Shown: positions 16,864 through 26,700 of the stretch, one piece after another
Numbering within the stretch: position 1 is the stretch's first letter
How the letters are laid out: each line of letters starts with the position of its first letter
Source of the DNA: CAZDDI01 sp964504195
GTDB taxonomy: Bacteria > Chloroflexota > Anaerolineae > B4-G1 > SLSP01
Assembly (NCBI GenBank): GCA_964504195.1
Contig: CAZDDI010000057.1
Span: 1 to 27,676, forward strand
DNA: 27,676 bases
Direction of reading: 5' to 3'
Made by a program: the position numbers and the translations under genes
The notes under the pieces: generated by a model
What the model was told of the DNA's origin: nothing
What the model saw: only the letters and a program-made list of their open reading frames with translations
The model's database searches: none

Positions 16864-19800
16864 CTACCGGCTACGGCTGCGAAACAGCAAACCCGTAGAA
16901 ATCGCCGCTTGTGAGGACAAAACCAGCGGCAGATAGACAAAGTGTTCGTCTGAAATCGCCACTACTTCGACCGTGGTGCTGAAGACACTGCTGCCTACGA
17001 GATTGACCGCTGTCAACGTGACCGTGTATGTCCCGATCAGCGAGTAGGTGTGAGTGGGATGCTCCAGTGTGGTAGTGATTCCATCACCGAAGTCCCAAAG
17101 GTAGGTGGTCGCTGCGGGATCGCCAGGGAGCGTGGTATTGGTGAAGAGCACCGGCTCGCCTAGTGTCACCGGGGTATTGCTGATAAAGTTCGCTACGGGC
17201 AAGGTGCCAGTAGAACCGAGCACTTCAACCACCGCACTGACAGCATGACTGCCGATGGCATTCGTTGCAGTCAGCCACACGGTGTATTCCCCTGGCGCGC
17301 TATAGATGTGCATAGGATGCTCTTGCGTAGATACCTCCCCATCACCAAAAGCCCAGACATAAGTGGTCATTTCTGGATCGTCAGAAAGCGTGGTATTGGT
17401 GAAGATCACCGACGCGCCCAGCACGACCGGGCTGTTACTCTCGAAGCTTGCGGTTGGCGCTTGACCAGCCGGACACGGGCCGAGATGCTCCAGGAGCGTC
17501 GCCAACACTGCCTGCCGGGCATTGGCATCGGTTACAGTTTCCAAACCGAAGCCCAGATAGGCCAGGCTGTATGCACCGTCGTAGCCCAAGGCTGCCGCGC
17601 TCGTTTGAGGCACGGGGAGGTCGTAAAGCCGCGTTGCGCCGTTGCGGGGGGCGAGTTTGCTCACCTGCATCGCACTGTTCGCCGTGACCGTTACCGGCTG
17701 CCCAGCCAATACGCCTTGCCCCGTCAAAGGCAACGTCCCAGCAGCCAAATCGCCACCATAAGTAGCACGCAGGTAGTTCGTCATGAACGCGCTATCTTTG
17801 AGATCGCTGCCCACGCCCCAGCTGCTCAGCAACAGACTGCCACCGCCATCGAGATAGCCCCCCAGCGCTGTTTGATCAACGGTGGTCAGGGTATTCCCAT
17901 AACGCCCACCGGTAAGCCACAACACGATGGGATACTGCGCCAACAAGTTCCCCCCAGGCCCATTCCCGGCACTGCCGGAAACTGTATGGACATTGTACGC
18001 CACCCCTAGCGCATCGAGCGCCGCCAGATATACCGTTTGTGCGCTGCCGCCGCCATCATCATCCACCAACAACACGCAAGGCCACACAGGAGTGCTGAAG
18101 GGGCGGGCTGCGCTGAAGTCACTCTCGCCACAACCATTGAGCGCGCGCACGCGCCAGTAGTAGTGCTGCAACGCCGATAGCGCGCTGGGTAGTGTGTAAC
18201 TGGTTCCAGTGATATTGATTACATCAAAGACCAAATCCGTGAAATCAGAATCGCGCGCGATTTGCAGGTGATACGTGGTGGCGCGCGGGGCAGCAGCCCA
18301 GCTGAATGTGGGAGCTAACGAAGTCACCGTTTCTCCCGCAACCGGGGCCAGCAAGGTTAACGCATCAGGCGCACGATTTACCGTATAGCCGGTCGTAGCT
18401 ATGTGGATATTATCGTCCTGCGCTGTGCCGGTGATGATGTGCGTGTATGTCCCATCCGCCGCCGCAGCCGCAGCGGTGAGCGTGAGCAAAGTTTGTCCTG
18501 GCGGCGTCACTTCGAGAGCCGCCAGCTGCACCGTCACCCCTGTGGGGGTCGGCCCAGAAGCCAATGTCACTGGATACGGATAGCTCAAGACTTCGCCAAG
18601 CTGCACCGTGTAAGTGACAGTATCCGCCACGCAAAGTTCCTGCGCTTCCGGGGTGATCTCCAGTGTATAATCGGGCAAATCAGGCTCCATGAAGATTTTT
18701 ACCGAAGGGTCACCCATGATATTGTAAGCTTCCCAGTAGTAGCGCGCGCTGCTAGGATAAGAAATGCCCACTTGCGCCAGGCCGTAATAAGTCGTCGCGG
18801 CCACGGCAGGATAATACCCATCGCCATCACGGGTAAACTGAAAATCGAACATGCGTCTTTCCATGATGTCGTCTTCCGGCCAATAGGTGTTGTGTGAAGC
18901 ACCCAAGAACGCTATCGCGCCCTTGTTCTCCTGTAGCACCCACGTCTCACCGAAGGACTCCGTGACGTTGAAGGAACCGGTAACACAGGAGTAGCTGATA
19001 ACGAAGGGGTAGATGCCCTGATAGGTCAGGTTGCGCACATCGGTCTGGGAGAACGAGACTGCACCATCGGCCCAGCTGGTTTCCCCACCGTGACCGGAGA
19101 AGATGATGGCCCAACGCCCATCGTTGGCGGCGGTGCGGATGTGATTAGCAGTGCCGTTGTGGGTGACACAGTAAATTTTGTCACCGCCAAGCTGGGGGGT
19201 GTTGGGGAAAAGCCCCGTGAAACCATGAGGTTGCGTGTGCGTGCTAACGGCGTAGTTGTGCGAGCCTTCGGCTACAGGGTAGTTGTCGCAGGTGGCGATG
19301 AATTCGATTTTCTTGAGCCAGGTTTCATCGCCGATGATACCGGCATAATCGAGCGCGCGATTGACCATGATAGTAGTCTGCGCTACCGAACGTACAGGGA
19401 AGCGCCCACGGGCCACATCGGGAACCCAATCGCTGGTACCATCCATTGTCGCGTAATAGAGATCGGTATATTTCCCGCTCGATTGCGTGCTGCTCCAGGC
19501 CGGGATGGTATCCGTGTCGCCTACCAGCAGCAGGTAGCTCGGCGGCGTGGGCCAGGTATCATAAGCGTTCTGGATATACGCCTTGATGCCCGCGGTTGTC
19601 GTACCATTGGCAATCTCCGAGGTGCGCGTCATCGTGACCTCGAAGCCCCGATTGACCTTCAGGGCCACGAAGGGCTGCATGGCATCGTAATAAGCATCGG
19701 CAGCAATGATGAGGTAATGCCCCTGCGTCTGCGCGAAGGTAGCCGCAGGCCGCCCCTGGCGATAGTTCAGCAACTGCGCTGATAGTTGCGCCTCGAACGC

Positions 19801-20508
19801 AGAGGAAGCGTAGCGGTCGGCCAATGCCGCCGTGAGCTCCATATCACTGGCATCTAACCGCAAGCGGAAACTGACCTGATGGTACAGGCGCACCCGCCCC
19901 GTGCTGGGGTTGTAGGCGACAGGCCATACTTCCACCGGTTGCACGCGATGCCCACGCACGATGTAGGTCTCGCCCAAGCTGACGGGCGCGGCAACCGTAA
20001 AGTCCGCTTGGGCGTAGAAAGTCGCATCGTAGCGGAACGGCTCCTCTGGCGCATCCGGCTGCTTGATCGGGGTGGGCTGCAACGGATAGATGCGATGCAA
20101 GCCCAGCTCTGCCAGGGTGTGCTCCGTGTAGTCAGCGGCGATAATGTCCACCGACACCGCGGCGCCGAAGGGGATTTCCACCTCACGGCGCAATACCGGT
20201 AGATCGGGCTGCCCCAGTGCTGTCCCGAAGCTGTAGCCTTCACCACCCAGCCGTGTGTAGCGTTGACCTGCGACCTGCACAGTCTCAGCCCGCACGCCCG
20301 GCAAGTCCGCGTGAAGCGCAATCGTTGCGCTATTGGCCGAGCGCAACATCAACGCCGGCAACGCATCTACCGGTGCCCCGCTGAAGCTCAGCCATTGGTC
20401 AGCGGGAGGCGGATCAACGCGCAGCGCAGCGCCAGAAGCGGTGGCGCCCGCCGGTAAAAGCAGGGCAACGACAAGGAATACCATCAACCAACGACGAAAG
20501 AGAGACAT
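16864..20508 (-). CDS. Secreted gingipain-like C25 cysteine peptidase with PKD domains
   Basis: A 1214-residue secreted endopeptidase. Signal peptide: residues 1 to about 27 (basic start, then MVFLVVALLLPAGATASG). A C25-type propeptide region (about 30-255) precedes the catalytic domain (about 260-610). The catalytic histidine lies in FSGHGGETSW (near 472) and the nucleophilic cysteine in SYSCVTGSFN (near 507), as in gingipains. Then come an Ig-like domain (about 615-715), a fibronectin-III-like domain (about 720-810), a VDDD-type alpha/beta domain of about 200 residues (VLLVDDDGGG... to EHLGPC), two PKD domains (about 1020-1190) and the tail FVYLPLVLSS...RSRSR. The last three modules are shared with the M28 and M14 proteins upstream. 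AGGAGG lies ten bases upstream of the ATG. Only 70 bases, without a terminator, separate it from the M28 gene, so co-transcription is possible. Cleavage specificity (Arg or Lys in gingipains) cannot be inferred. Confidence 0.92.
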   Translation of the reverse strand: MSLFRRWLMVFLVVALLLPAGATASGAALRVDPPPADQWLSFSGAPVDALPALMLRSANSATIALHADLPGVRAETVQVAGQRYTRLGGEGYSFGTALGQPDLPVLRREVEIPFGAAVSVDIIAADYTEHTLAELGLHRIYPLQPTPIKQPDAPEEPFRYDATFYAQADFTVAAPVSLGETYIVRGHRVQPVEVWPVAYNPSTGRVRLYHQVSFRLRLDASDMELTAALADRYASSAFEAQLSAQLLNYRQGRPAATFAQTQGHYLIIAADAYYDAMQPFVALKVNRGFEVTMTRTSEIANGTTTAGIKAYIQNAYDTWPTPPSYLLLVGDTDTIPAWSSTQSSGKYTDLYYATMDGTSDWVPDVARGRFPVRSVAQTTIMVNRALDYAGIIGDETWLKKIEFIATCDNYPVAEGSHNYAVSTHTQPHGFTGLFPNTPQLGGDKIYCVTHNGTANHIRTAANDGRWAIIFSGHGGETSWADGAVSFSQTDVRNLTYQGIYPFVISYSCVTGSFNVTESFGETWVLQENKGAIAFLGASHNTYWPEDDIMERRMFDFQFTRDGDGYYPAVAATTYYGLAQVGISYPSSARYYWEAYNIMGDPSVKIFMEPDLPDYTLEITPEAQELCVADTVTYTVQLGEVLSYPYPVTLASGPTPTGVTVQLAALEVTPPGQTLLTLTAAAAAADGTYTHIITGTAQDDNIHIATTGYTVNRAPDALTLLAPVAGETVTSLAPTFSWAAAPRATTYHLQIARDSDFTDLVFDVINITGTSYTLPSALSALQHYYWRVRALNGCGESDFSAARPFSTPVWPCVLLVDDDGGGSAQTVYLAALDALGVAYNVHTVSGSAGNGPGGNLLAQYPIVLWLTGGRYGNTLTTVDQTALGGYLDGGGSLLLSSWGVGSDLKDSAFMTNYLRATYGGDLAAGTLPLTGQGVLAGQPVTVTANSAMQVSKLAPRNGATRLYDLPVPQTSAAALGYDGAYSLAYLGFGLETVTDANARQAVLATLLEHLGPCPAGQAPTASFESNSPVVLGASVIFTNTTLSDDPEMTTYVWAFGDGEVSTQEHPMHIYSAPGEYTVWLTATNAIGSHAVSAVVEVLGSTGTLPVANFISNTPVTLGEPVLFTNTTLPGDPAATTYLWDFGDGITTTLEHPTHTYSLIGTYTVTLTAVNLVGSSVFSTTVEVVAISDEHFVYLPLVLSSQAAISTGLLFRSRSR

Positions 20509-20578
20509 TGTTTCAAAACCTCCTGGTGAAAAATTAAGAAATCAGCAAACTACAACTCAAAAACTGAACCGGTGTAGG

Positions 20579-23410
20579 CTACCGCGCACGCCACCACCAA
20601 TGCGCCAGCGAGACGTTCCCTTCAGCACGCACCACCAACGGCAGGAATACCCTATATTCCAACGCATTTACGGCCACTGTGGCGCTGAAAACGGTGCTGC
20701 CCACGAAATTCGTCGCGGTCAGCGTGACGGTATACGTCCCAGTCAGCGCGTAGGTGTGACTGGGATGCTCCAGCGTGGCGGTGATCTCATCGCCGAAGTC
20801 CCACAAATAGGTGGTATCCGCCGGGACGCCGGTGAGCGTGGTGTTGGTGAACACCACCGGCGCGCCCAACAGAACGGGGCTATTGCTTGTGAACTGTGCC
20901 TGCGGCAACTGGCCCACCAGCTCCACACTGACCGTTCCACTAACGCTACTGCTGCCGGTGGTATTGGTCGCCGTGAGCCAGACCGTATAGGGCCCCGCTG
21001 CCGCATACAGATAAGCCGGGTGTTCAGCCGTAGATACCCCCACCCCATCACCGAAGTCCCAGAGATATGTTGTGTCCGCCGGGACGCCGGGGTGCGTGGT
21101 GTTGGTGAACTGCACCGGGTCCCCCAACAAAACCGGCGCATTGCTCACGAAGCTCGCCACAGGCACAGATTCCACCGAGCACGGCCCAAGCCAATCGAGC
21201 AACGCCGCCAGCGTCTCCTGGCGAGCCTGCGCATCCGCCACCGTCTCCAGGCCGAAGCCCAAATAGGCCAGGTTGTAATCCCCCGCATAGCTAAGCGCTG
21301 CCGCCGTGGTGTGCGGCGCGGGGAGGTTGTAGAGCTGCGTCGCGCCGCCGGCGGGCGTGAGCTTGCTCACTTGCATCGCCGCCGTCGCGGTGACGGTGAG
21401 AGTAGTCCCGACCAGGAAGTCCTGCCCGGCCAACGGCAACACGCCAGAGGCCACATCGCCGCCGTAGGAGGCGCGCAGATAATGCGCCAGGAACGGCGCG
21501 GTTTTCAGGTCGCTGCCTACGCCCCAGCTGCTCAAGAGTAGATTGCCGCCGCCATCGAGATACCCGCCCAGCGCGGTTTGATCTGCCGCCGTCAAGGTGT
21601 TGTTAAAACGGCTGCCCGTAAGCCAAAGCGCGTGCCGATATGCTTCCAGCTGCGCCTGCGTAGGACTGCCGGAAGTTGCCACGTTCCAGGTCGTATACTC
21701 TACACCCAGCGCATCAAGGTCAGCCTGATAAGTGACCTGCGCGTTCTCGCCCTGGTCATCATCCACCAGCAACAGACAGGCGCGGGGTGCGAGCGCGAAG
21801 TCTTGCGTCTGCGGGGCGGCGACCTGCACCGCGTGCATCGTCGGCTGGTAGCCCGGCGCGTGCGCTTCGAGCACATAATCACCGGCGATGAGGGAGAGGC
21901 TGTACGCGCCGGTCTCGCCAGCGCTCACGGTAGCCGCGTAGATGTGCGGCTCGCACACGCCGCCCGGACACTGGGCCGTGAATACGGTCGCCGTCAACGG
22001 CACACCGGTCTGCGCATCGGTCACAATGCCGGAAATATCATAACGCGGATAGGGCTGCAAAGCAACATCGAGCGGGGTCACTGTGTCAGTGATGATTTCC
22101 ACCCCTGGTGCGGTATGCGCAACATAACCGTAAATGTGTGGGGCGACCGTGACCGTGTACGCCCCAACGGGCAGCGTGATGGTATAATAGCCCGCCGCGT
22201 CGGTGGTGGTCGTGAAGTCCGGCCAATCGCCGGAGGCAGTAACGGTCGCCGCGAGCGGCAAAGCCGTATCCGCAGCCGTGACGTGCCCTTCGAGCGCGCC
22301 GAAATCACCCACCATACACCCCATGTGTGCAAATGTCCCTAGAGCAGCTTTAACGAACTCCGTATAGTAAGCCATGTTGAGCGTGGACAAACGATCATTG
22401 ACTGTATGATAGTGAGGAGTAAAATCTTGGAAATCTTCAATAGCCAGAATGGCAGGGTAACCATACGTCCAGAAAGAGGCATGATCACTGGCTCCGGAGG
22501 CATTGGTGGGAATCACAGGATTCAAGTCAAGATTATAGACATCAACAACATCTATAAAAAGGTTAGCGATGGCTAACTCAGCCGGGCTGGTGCTCCGTGC
22601 GTGAAGCTCGACCTCCGGGTTGGAATTTGAATCGTAAGCAATCATATCGAGATTGAGCACGCCCAGAATATTATCCCCGTTGTTGTAAGCTGCTTGTGCA
22701 TAGACTTTGCTCCCTAGTAACCCTTGCTCTTCACCGGTGAACGCCACAAAACGTAAGGTGCAATCCCACTGGTATTGTGAAAGGATTTCCGCCGCCAACA
22801 ACACAGCCACTACCCCACTGGCATTATCATCAGCACCGGGCGATATTGCGCCGCTGGGCATACTATCCAGGTGTGCCGTAATGATAACAATCTCTTCGGG
22901 GCGCTCCAGTCCGGGCAACGTCCCGACTACATTCACACCGGAGTAGCCACTCAGCGCCCATGAATGATAGGTAGCAGTAAGCCCAGCATCCGTGAAATGC
23001 TCATGCACATACTGGGTTGCCTTTTGGATAGAAGCAGTAGCATTTGTATGGCGGGAACTGATGGTATACGGCACTCCCCCAACCATAGCCGGCCATTCAC
23101 CACTAAGTTCCCCCGTCATCGAATAGATCTGCGCAGTTGTGACCTGCGCGAGGACCTGCGAGACATACGGATTGGGCATGGTGAGGGAGGTAAATGCGTC
23201 CAGCGCCCGCGCCTCTTGTTGCCGGGCAAATTCCGACGGCACCAGCAGCGTGGCGGTCTGGTGCTGCGCAATCCAGTCGTGCGTAACCTCTCCCGGCCAG
23301 GGTGGCGGCGGATTGAAGGCCCCCGCACGTGCAAATGTGAGGGCCGGGAAGGCACTGCCGGTGATGAGGAATAACAACAGTGTACAGGTCAACAGAATGC
23401 GTTTGATCAT
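20579..23410 (-). CDS. Secreted M28 aminopeptidase with PKD domains
   Basis: A 943-residue secreted protein. Signal peptide: about residues 1-28 (MIKRILLTCTLLLFLITGSAFPALTF, in two parts MIKRILLTCT and LLLFLITGSA). The M28 domain (about 60-365) has the two-zinc ligand set: His in ITAHLDSMPSG (near 180), Asp in GADDNASG (near 195), the Glu pair in TGEEQGLLGS (near 227), Asp in NLDMIAYD (near 255) and His in TPHYHTVNDRL (near 333). Two carboxypeptidase-regulatory-like beta domains follow (about 365-530), then the VDDD-type alpha/beta domain (from CLLLVDDDQGENAQ near 541), two PKD domains and the tail VFLPLVVRAEG...WWWRAR. M28 enzymes usually remove N-terminal residues from peptides. AGGGGG lies six bases upstream of the ATG. 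The C-terminal third is nearly identical at DNA level to that of the M14 gene. Confidence 0.93.
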   Translation of the reverse strand: MIKRILLTCTLLLFLITGSAFPALTFARAGAFNPPPPWPGEVTHDWIAQHQTATLLVPSEFARQQEARALDAFTSLTMPNPYVSQVLAQVTTAQIYSMTGELSGEWPAMVGGVPYTISSRHTNATASIQKATQYVHEHFTDAGLTATYHSWALSGYSGVNVVGTLPGLERPEEIVIITAHLDSMPSGAISPGADDNASGVVAVLLAAEILSQYQWDCTLRFVAFTGEEQGLLGSKVYAQAAYNNGDNILGVLNLDMIAYDSNSNPEVELHARSTSPAELAIANLFIDVVDVYNLDLNPVIPTNASGASDHASFWTYGYPAILAIEDFQDFTPHYHTVNDRLSTLNMAYYTEFVKAALGTFAHMGCMVGDFGALEGHVTAADTALPLAATVTASGDWPDFTTTTDAAGYYTITLPVGAYTVTVAPHIYGYVAHTAPGVEIITDTVTPLDVALQPYPRYDISGIVTDAQTGVPLTATVFTAQCPGGVCEPHIYAATVSAGETGAYSLSLIAGDYVLEAHAPGYQPTMHAVQVAAPQTQDFALAPRACLLLVDDDQGENAQVTYQADLDALGVEYTTWNVATSGSPTQAQLEAYRHALWLTGSRFNNTLTAADQTALGGYLDGGGNLLLSSWGVGSDLKTAPFLAHYLRASYGGDVASGVLPLAGQDFLVGTTLTVTATAAMQVSKLTPAGGATQLYNLPAPHTTAAALSYAGDYNLAYLGFGLETVADAQARQETLAALLDWLGPCSVESVPVASFVSNAPVLLGDPVQFTNTTHPGVPADTTYLWDFGDGVGVSTAEHPAYLYAAAGPYTVWLTATNTTGSSSVSGTVSVELVGQLPQAQFTSNSPVLLGAPVVFTNTTLTGVPADTTYLWDFGDEITATLEHPSHTYALTGTYTVTLTATNFVGSTVFSATVAVNALEYRVFLPLVVRAEGNVSLAHWWWRAR
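20821..21488. repeat. Duplicated tract, copy 1 (in the M28 gene)
   Basis: An ungapped alignment with 24267-24934 at a constant offset of 3446 bases. It covers the end of the VDDD domain and the PKD region. Positions 21155-21410 are identical to 24601-24856 (256 bases without a difference, by eye). Outside this core the differences are scattered and many are silent. Confidence 0.9.
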
Positions 23411-23490
23411 GACATACCCCCTTGAAAATGGCGAATGGCGAATCGCAAATCAAAACTAGCGTAGCGCGATGCGCCTACAAATACGTGTTC

Positions 23491-23584
23491 GGGCGAGGCA
23501 ATCCTCGTCAGGCCCGACCTGGGCGGATCTGTTGAGTATGCGCAGAGCCTGGTCAAGGTTGGCAAAGCCAGGATTGCCTCGCCC
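23491..23584. repeat. Inverted-repeat element with 15-bp arms
   Basis: GGGCGAGGCAATCCT (23491-23505) and its exact reverse complement AGGATTGCCTCGCCC (23570-23584) enclose 64 bases that can fold further (GCCC/GGGC, CCTGG/CCAGG). Non-coding; could be a MITE-like element or a structured RNA segment. Confidence 0.55.
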
Positions 23585-23653
23585 TAACCACCCCGTAAAT
23601 CCTCGTGAAATTCTCGTTATCGTTGGTGTGGCAACGCCACAGGGGAGCTTCTC

Positions 23654-23686
23654 AGACCTGTCAGGTTTTTGAAACCTGACAGGTCT
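23654..23686. repeat. AGACCTG palindromic element, perfect copy
   Basis: AGACCTGTCAGGTTT, TTG, AAACCTGACAGGTCT: a perfect 15-bp stem with a three-base loop. Third copy of the family also found at 291-320 and 14902-14934. Confidence 0.8.
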
Positions 23687-23720
23687 TCTTTCCACCCTTC
23701 AAAAATCAACAACCAGCACC

Positions 23721-23756
23721 GAGCCTCGGCAGGGCTTGCCCGCCCTGCCGAGGCTC
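23721..23756 (-). terminator. Strong hairpin after the M14 gene
   Basis: GAGCCTCGGCAGGGC and GCCCTGCCGAGGCTC form a perfect 15-bp stem with a six-base loop, 10 bases beyond the M14 stop codon. The minus-strand tail (GGTGCTGGTTGTTGATTTTTG) has T-runs but not directly next to the stem, so it may be a terminator or a transcript-stabilising hairpin. Confidence 0.55.
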
Positions 23757-23766
23757 TACAGATTAC

Positions 23767-26700
23767 TTAGCGCGCACGTTGGCGCAACGAAGTCACAAGC
23801 GCGGCAGGTTCACCCGTAGCGTGTGACACCAAAGGCAGATACAGGCTATGCTCCCACTTTTCCGTCACCACGATAGCGGCGTGGTAACTATCATGCCCGA
23901 CCGCATTCGTCGCGGTCAGCGTGACCGTATACGTCCCGGTTAGCGCGTAGGTATGGCTCGGATGCTCCAGGGTAGCGGTGATCCCATCACCGAAGTCCCA
24001 CAAGTAGGTGGTATCCGTCGGGATGCCGGTGAGCGTGGTGTTGGTGAACTGCACCGCTGTGCCCAACAAGACCGGCGCATTGCTCACAAAGCCCGCCACT
24101 GGCGCGAGGCCAGCCACTTCGACCGTGGCGCTGATGGCGCTGCTGCCGGTGACATTCGTTGCGGTCAGCCAGACCGTGTAGGTGCCGATGGCTGCGTAGC
24201 TATGCGCTGGATGCTCCAGCGTGGCCGTCTCCCCATCGCCGAAGTCCCACAGATAGGTGGTGGTCGCCGGGACGCCGGTGAGCGTGGTATTGGTGAACAC
24301 CACCGGCGCGCCCAACAGAACGGGGCTATTGCTTGTGAACTGTGCCTGCGGCAACTGGCCCACCAGCTCCACACTAACCGTCCCACTGACGCTACTACTG
24401 CCGGTGGTATTGGTCGCCGTGAGCCAGACCGTGTAGGTCCCCGCCGCCGCATACAGATAAGCCGGGTGTTCAGCCGTAGCCGCCCCCACCCCATCACCGA
24501 AATCCCAGAGATATGCCGTATCCGCCGGAACGCCGGGATGCGTGGTGTTGGTAAACTGCACCGGGTCCCCCAACAAAACCGGCGCATTGCTTGCGAAACC
24601 CGCCACAGGCACAGATTCCACCGAGCACGGCCCAAGCCAATCGAGCAACGCCGCCAGCGTCTCCTGGCGAGCCTGCGCATCCGCCACCGTCTCCAGGCCG
24701 AAGCCCAAATAGGCCAGGTTGTAATCCCCCGCATAGCTAAGCGCTGCCGCCGTGGTGTGCGGCGCGGGGAGGTTGTAGAGCTGCGTCGCGCCGCCGGCGG
24801 GCGTGAGCTTGCTCACTTGCATCGCCGCCGTCGCGGTGACGGTGAGAGTAGTCCCGGCCAGGAAGTCCTGCCCGGCCAACGGCAACGCGCCAGAGGCCAC
24901 ATCGCCACCGTAGGCAGCACGCAGATAATTCGCCAGGAAGGGCGTAGCACTCAGATCACTGCCCGCGCCCCAACTGCTCAACAGCAAGTTGCCCCCAGCG
25001 TTAAGATAACCGCTCAATGCGACCTGATCCGCAGCGCCCAGGGTTTGCTGATACTGATCACCGGTGAGCCAAAGGGTATGCCGGTAATCTTCGAGATCCG
25101 CCAGGGTAGGACTCCCGGATGCAGCCACCGTCCAGGTAGCAAAATCCATCCCCAACGCGGTAAGATCAGCCTGATAAGTGGTTTGCACGTTTTTATTGCC
25201 GTCATCATCCACCAGCAATAGGCAGGCCTTAGGGTCAAGCGTGAAATCCTGCGTGGTGGTGAGATTAGCCTGCACGGTGAGCTGCGCATGCGCCGACTCA
25301 TAGCCCCGCGCCACCGCAGTGACAGTATATGCACCGCTAAAAGCGGGGATGGCATAGCGCCCGGTGTCCGGATCGCTCACCGTCTGCAACAGGGTGTAAT
25401 CGGAAATCGCCGTAATCGTCGCTTCAAGGGGTTGATCGGTGCCCCGTGCGCGCACTTCCCCGGCGATGAAGCCCGCGGGCAATGCGGTAAGGTTGAGCGC
25501 CTGCGTCGTAGTCATACCGGCAACAGCCTGCACCCCCGTCAGCGTGAGCGGCTGATAGCCGTAGGCCGAAGCCGCCAGCGTGTAAGTGCCGGAGAAAACC
25601 GCAAAGGCATACGCGCCCGTTGCGTCCGTGGTCAACGTCTGCGTGAAAACGCCGCCTGTGAGCACCACCTCCGCCGCATCCACGGGTATTCCGGTGGCGA
25701 TATCCTGCACCACGCCGGTAATAGCGCTATCGGCGGCCATCGTCACCGTAAGGAAGACGGCACTTACCGGCCCCCAAGAACCGTTCGCGTCCTGCCCCCG
25801 CACATAGAGCGTGTGCCGCCCGGCGGCCCAGCCGGTGGTATTCACCGTCGCCACGACGCCCTCAGTCTTACTGTTGAAGTTACCATCGCTGGGCAGCATC
25901 GGGTAGGCGACCGGCGCGGGCGAAGTCACCCAGGGCGGGGTGTTGAGATAATACTCGGCGGCGACGATGTTTTGGGTGGCCGAACTCCCCACACGCCGGG
26001 TATCATCCACCGTAGCGGTCAGCTGCACCGGTTCACCGGCAGCCACTTCGCTTGTGTCAAGCCCGGGGTTTACCACTTCCGGCCCGAAGGAGGTGATATA
26101 CGGTGTGCGCACAGTCTTCGCCGCGTAGAGCAACGCCTGGATATTGGGATTGACCAACGCATTATAACGGGAACAGGCAGGGTAAAAGCCATCACTGCTG
26201 CTGCCGATTTCAAACGTGTAGGCGGCAATCCCCAACTCTCCGTAGGCGAAATCATCGGTCGCGCCGGTGGTTTCATAAAGCAGGCTGGATTGGTGCGGTG
26301 TGTAGTTGTTGAAATAGGCCATCCGCTCACCCAACATCTGGAGCTGGGTGCCGTTGGGGGCCGGGTTAATTTCATCGTCTCCCCAGGGCCACAGCACCAG
26401 ATTGCTGTAGCTGTGCAGCGTGATAAACACGCCGGTGGCGTCATCTGGAGCAGGATCGGTAATGCCCGGCCCACGCTGGTCAGGAAAGAGGGTTTGCATA
26501 AAGTTCTGCACAGCCTGCGTCTCGCTCTCGGAGGCTGCTGCAGGGCCGCGATAGGTATCGTAACACGGATCAGTGCTGGCCCCCTGACCACCCCAGTGAA
26601 AGCTGGAATTGCGGTTAAGGTCCACGCCGTAGCTGGTGCTGCCACAACTGCCGTAAGGATGTGCGTTCTTGCGCCAGTAAGCCCAGGGCTGCCCCCCCTG

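Larger units (their letters stand above)
23411..23766. other. Intergenic region between the M14 and M28 genes, rich in repeats
   Basis: A 356-base gap holding, from left to right, a GCGAATG heptad copy (23429-23451), a long inverted repeat (23491-23584), a GTGGC-AAC-GCCAC hairpin near 23628, an AGACCTG palindrome (23654-23686) and a strong hairpin (23721-23756). No convincing open reading frame. A promoter for the M28 gene is not obvious. Confidence 0.6.

Noticed and set aside
16877..16920. LPXTG sortase signal in the protease tails
   Set aside because: The motif is LPLV, without the threonine-glycine cleavage site, without a following hydrophobic helix of sufficient length, and no sortase gene is in the window.
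23456..23695. 79-codon minus-strand frame between the M14 and M28 genes
   Set aside because: Covers the inverted-repeat element and palindromes, has no ribosome binding site and no coherent protein character.
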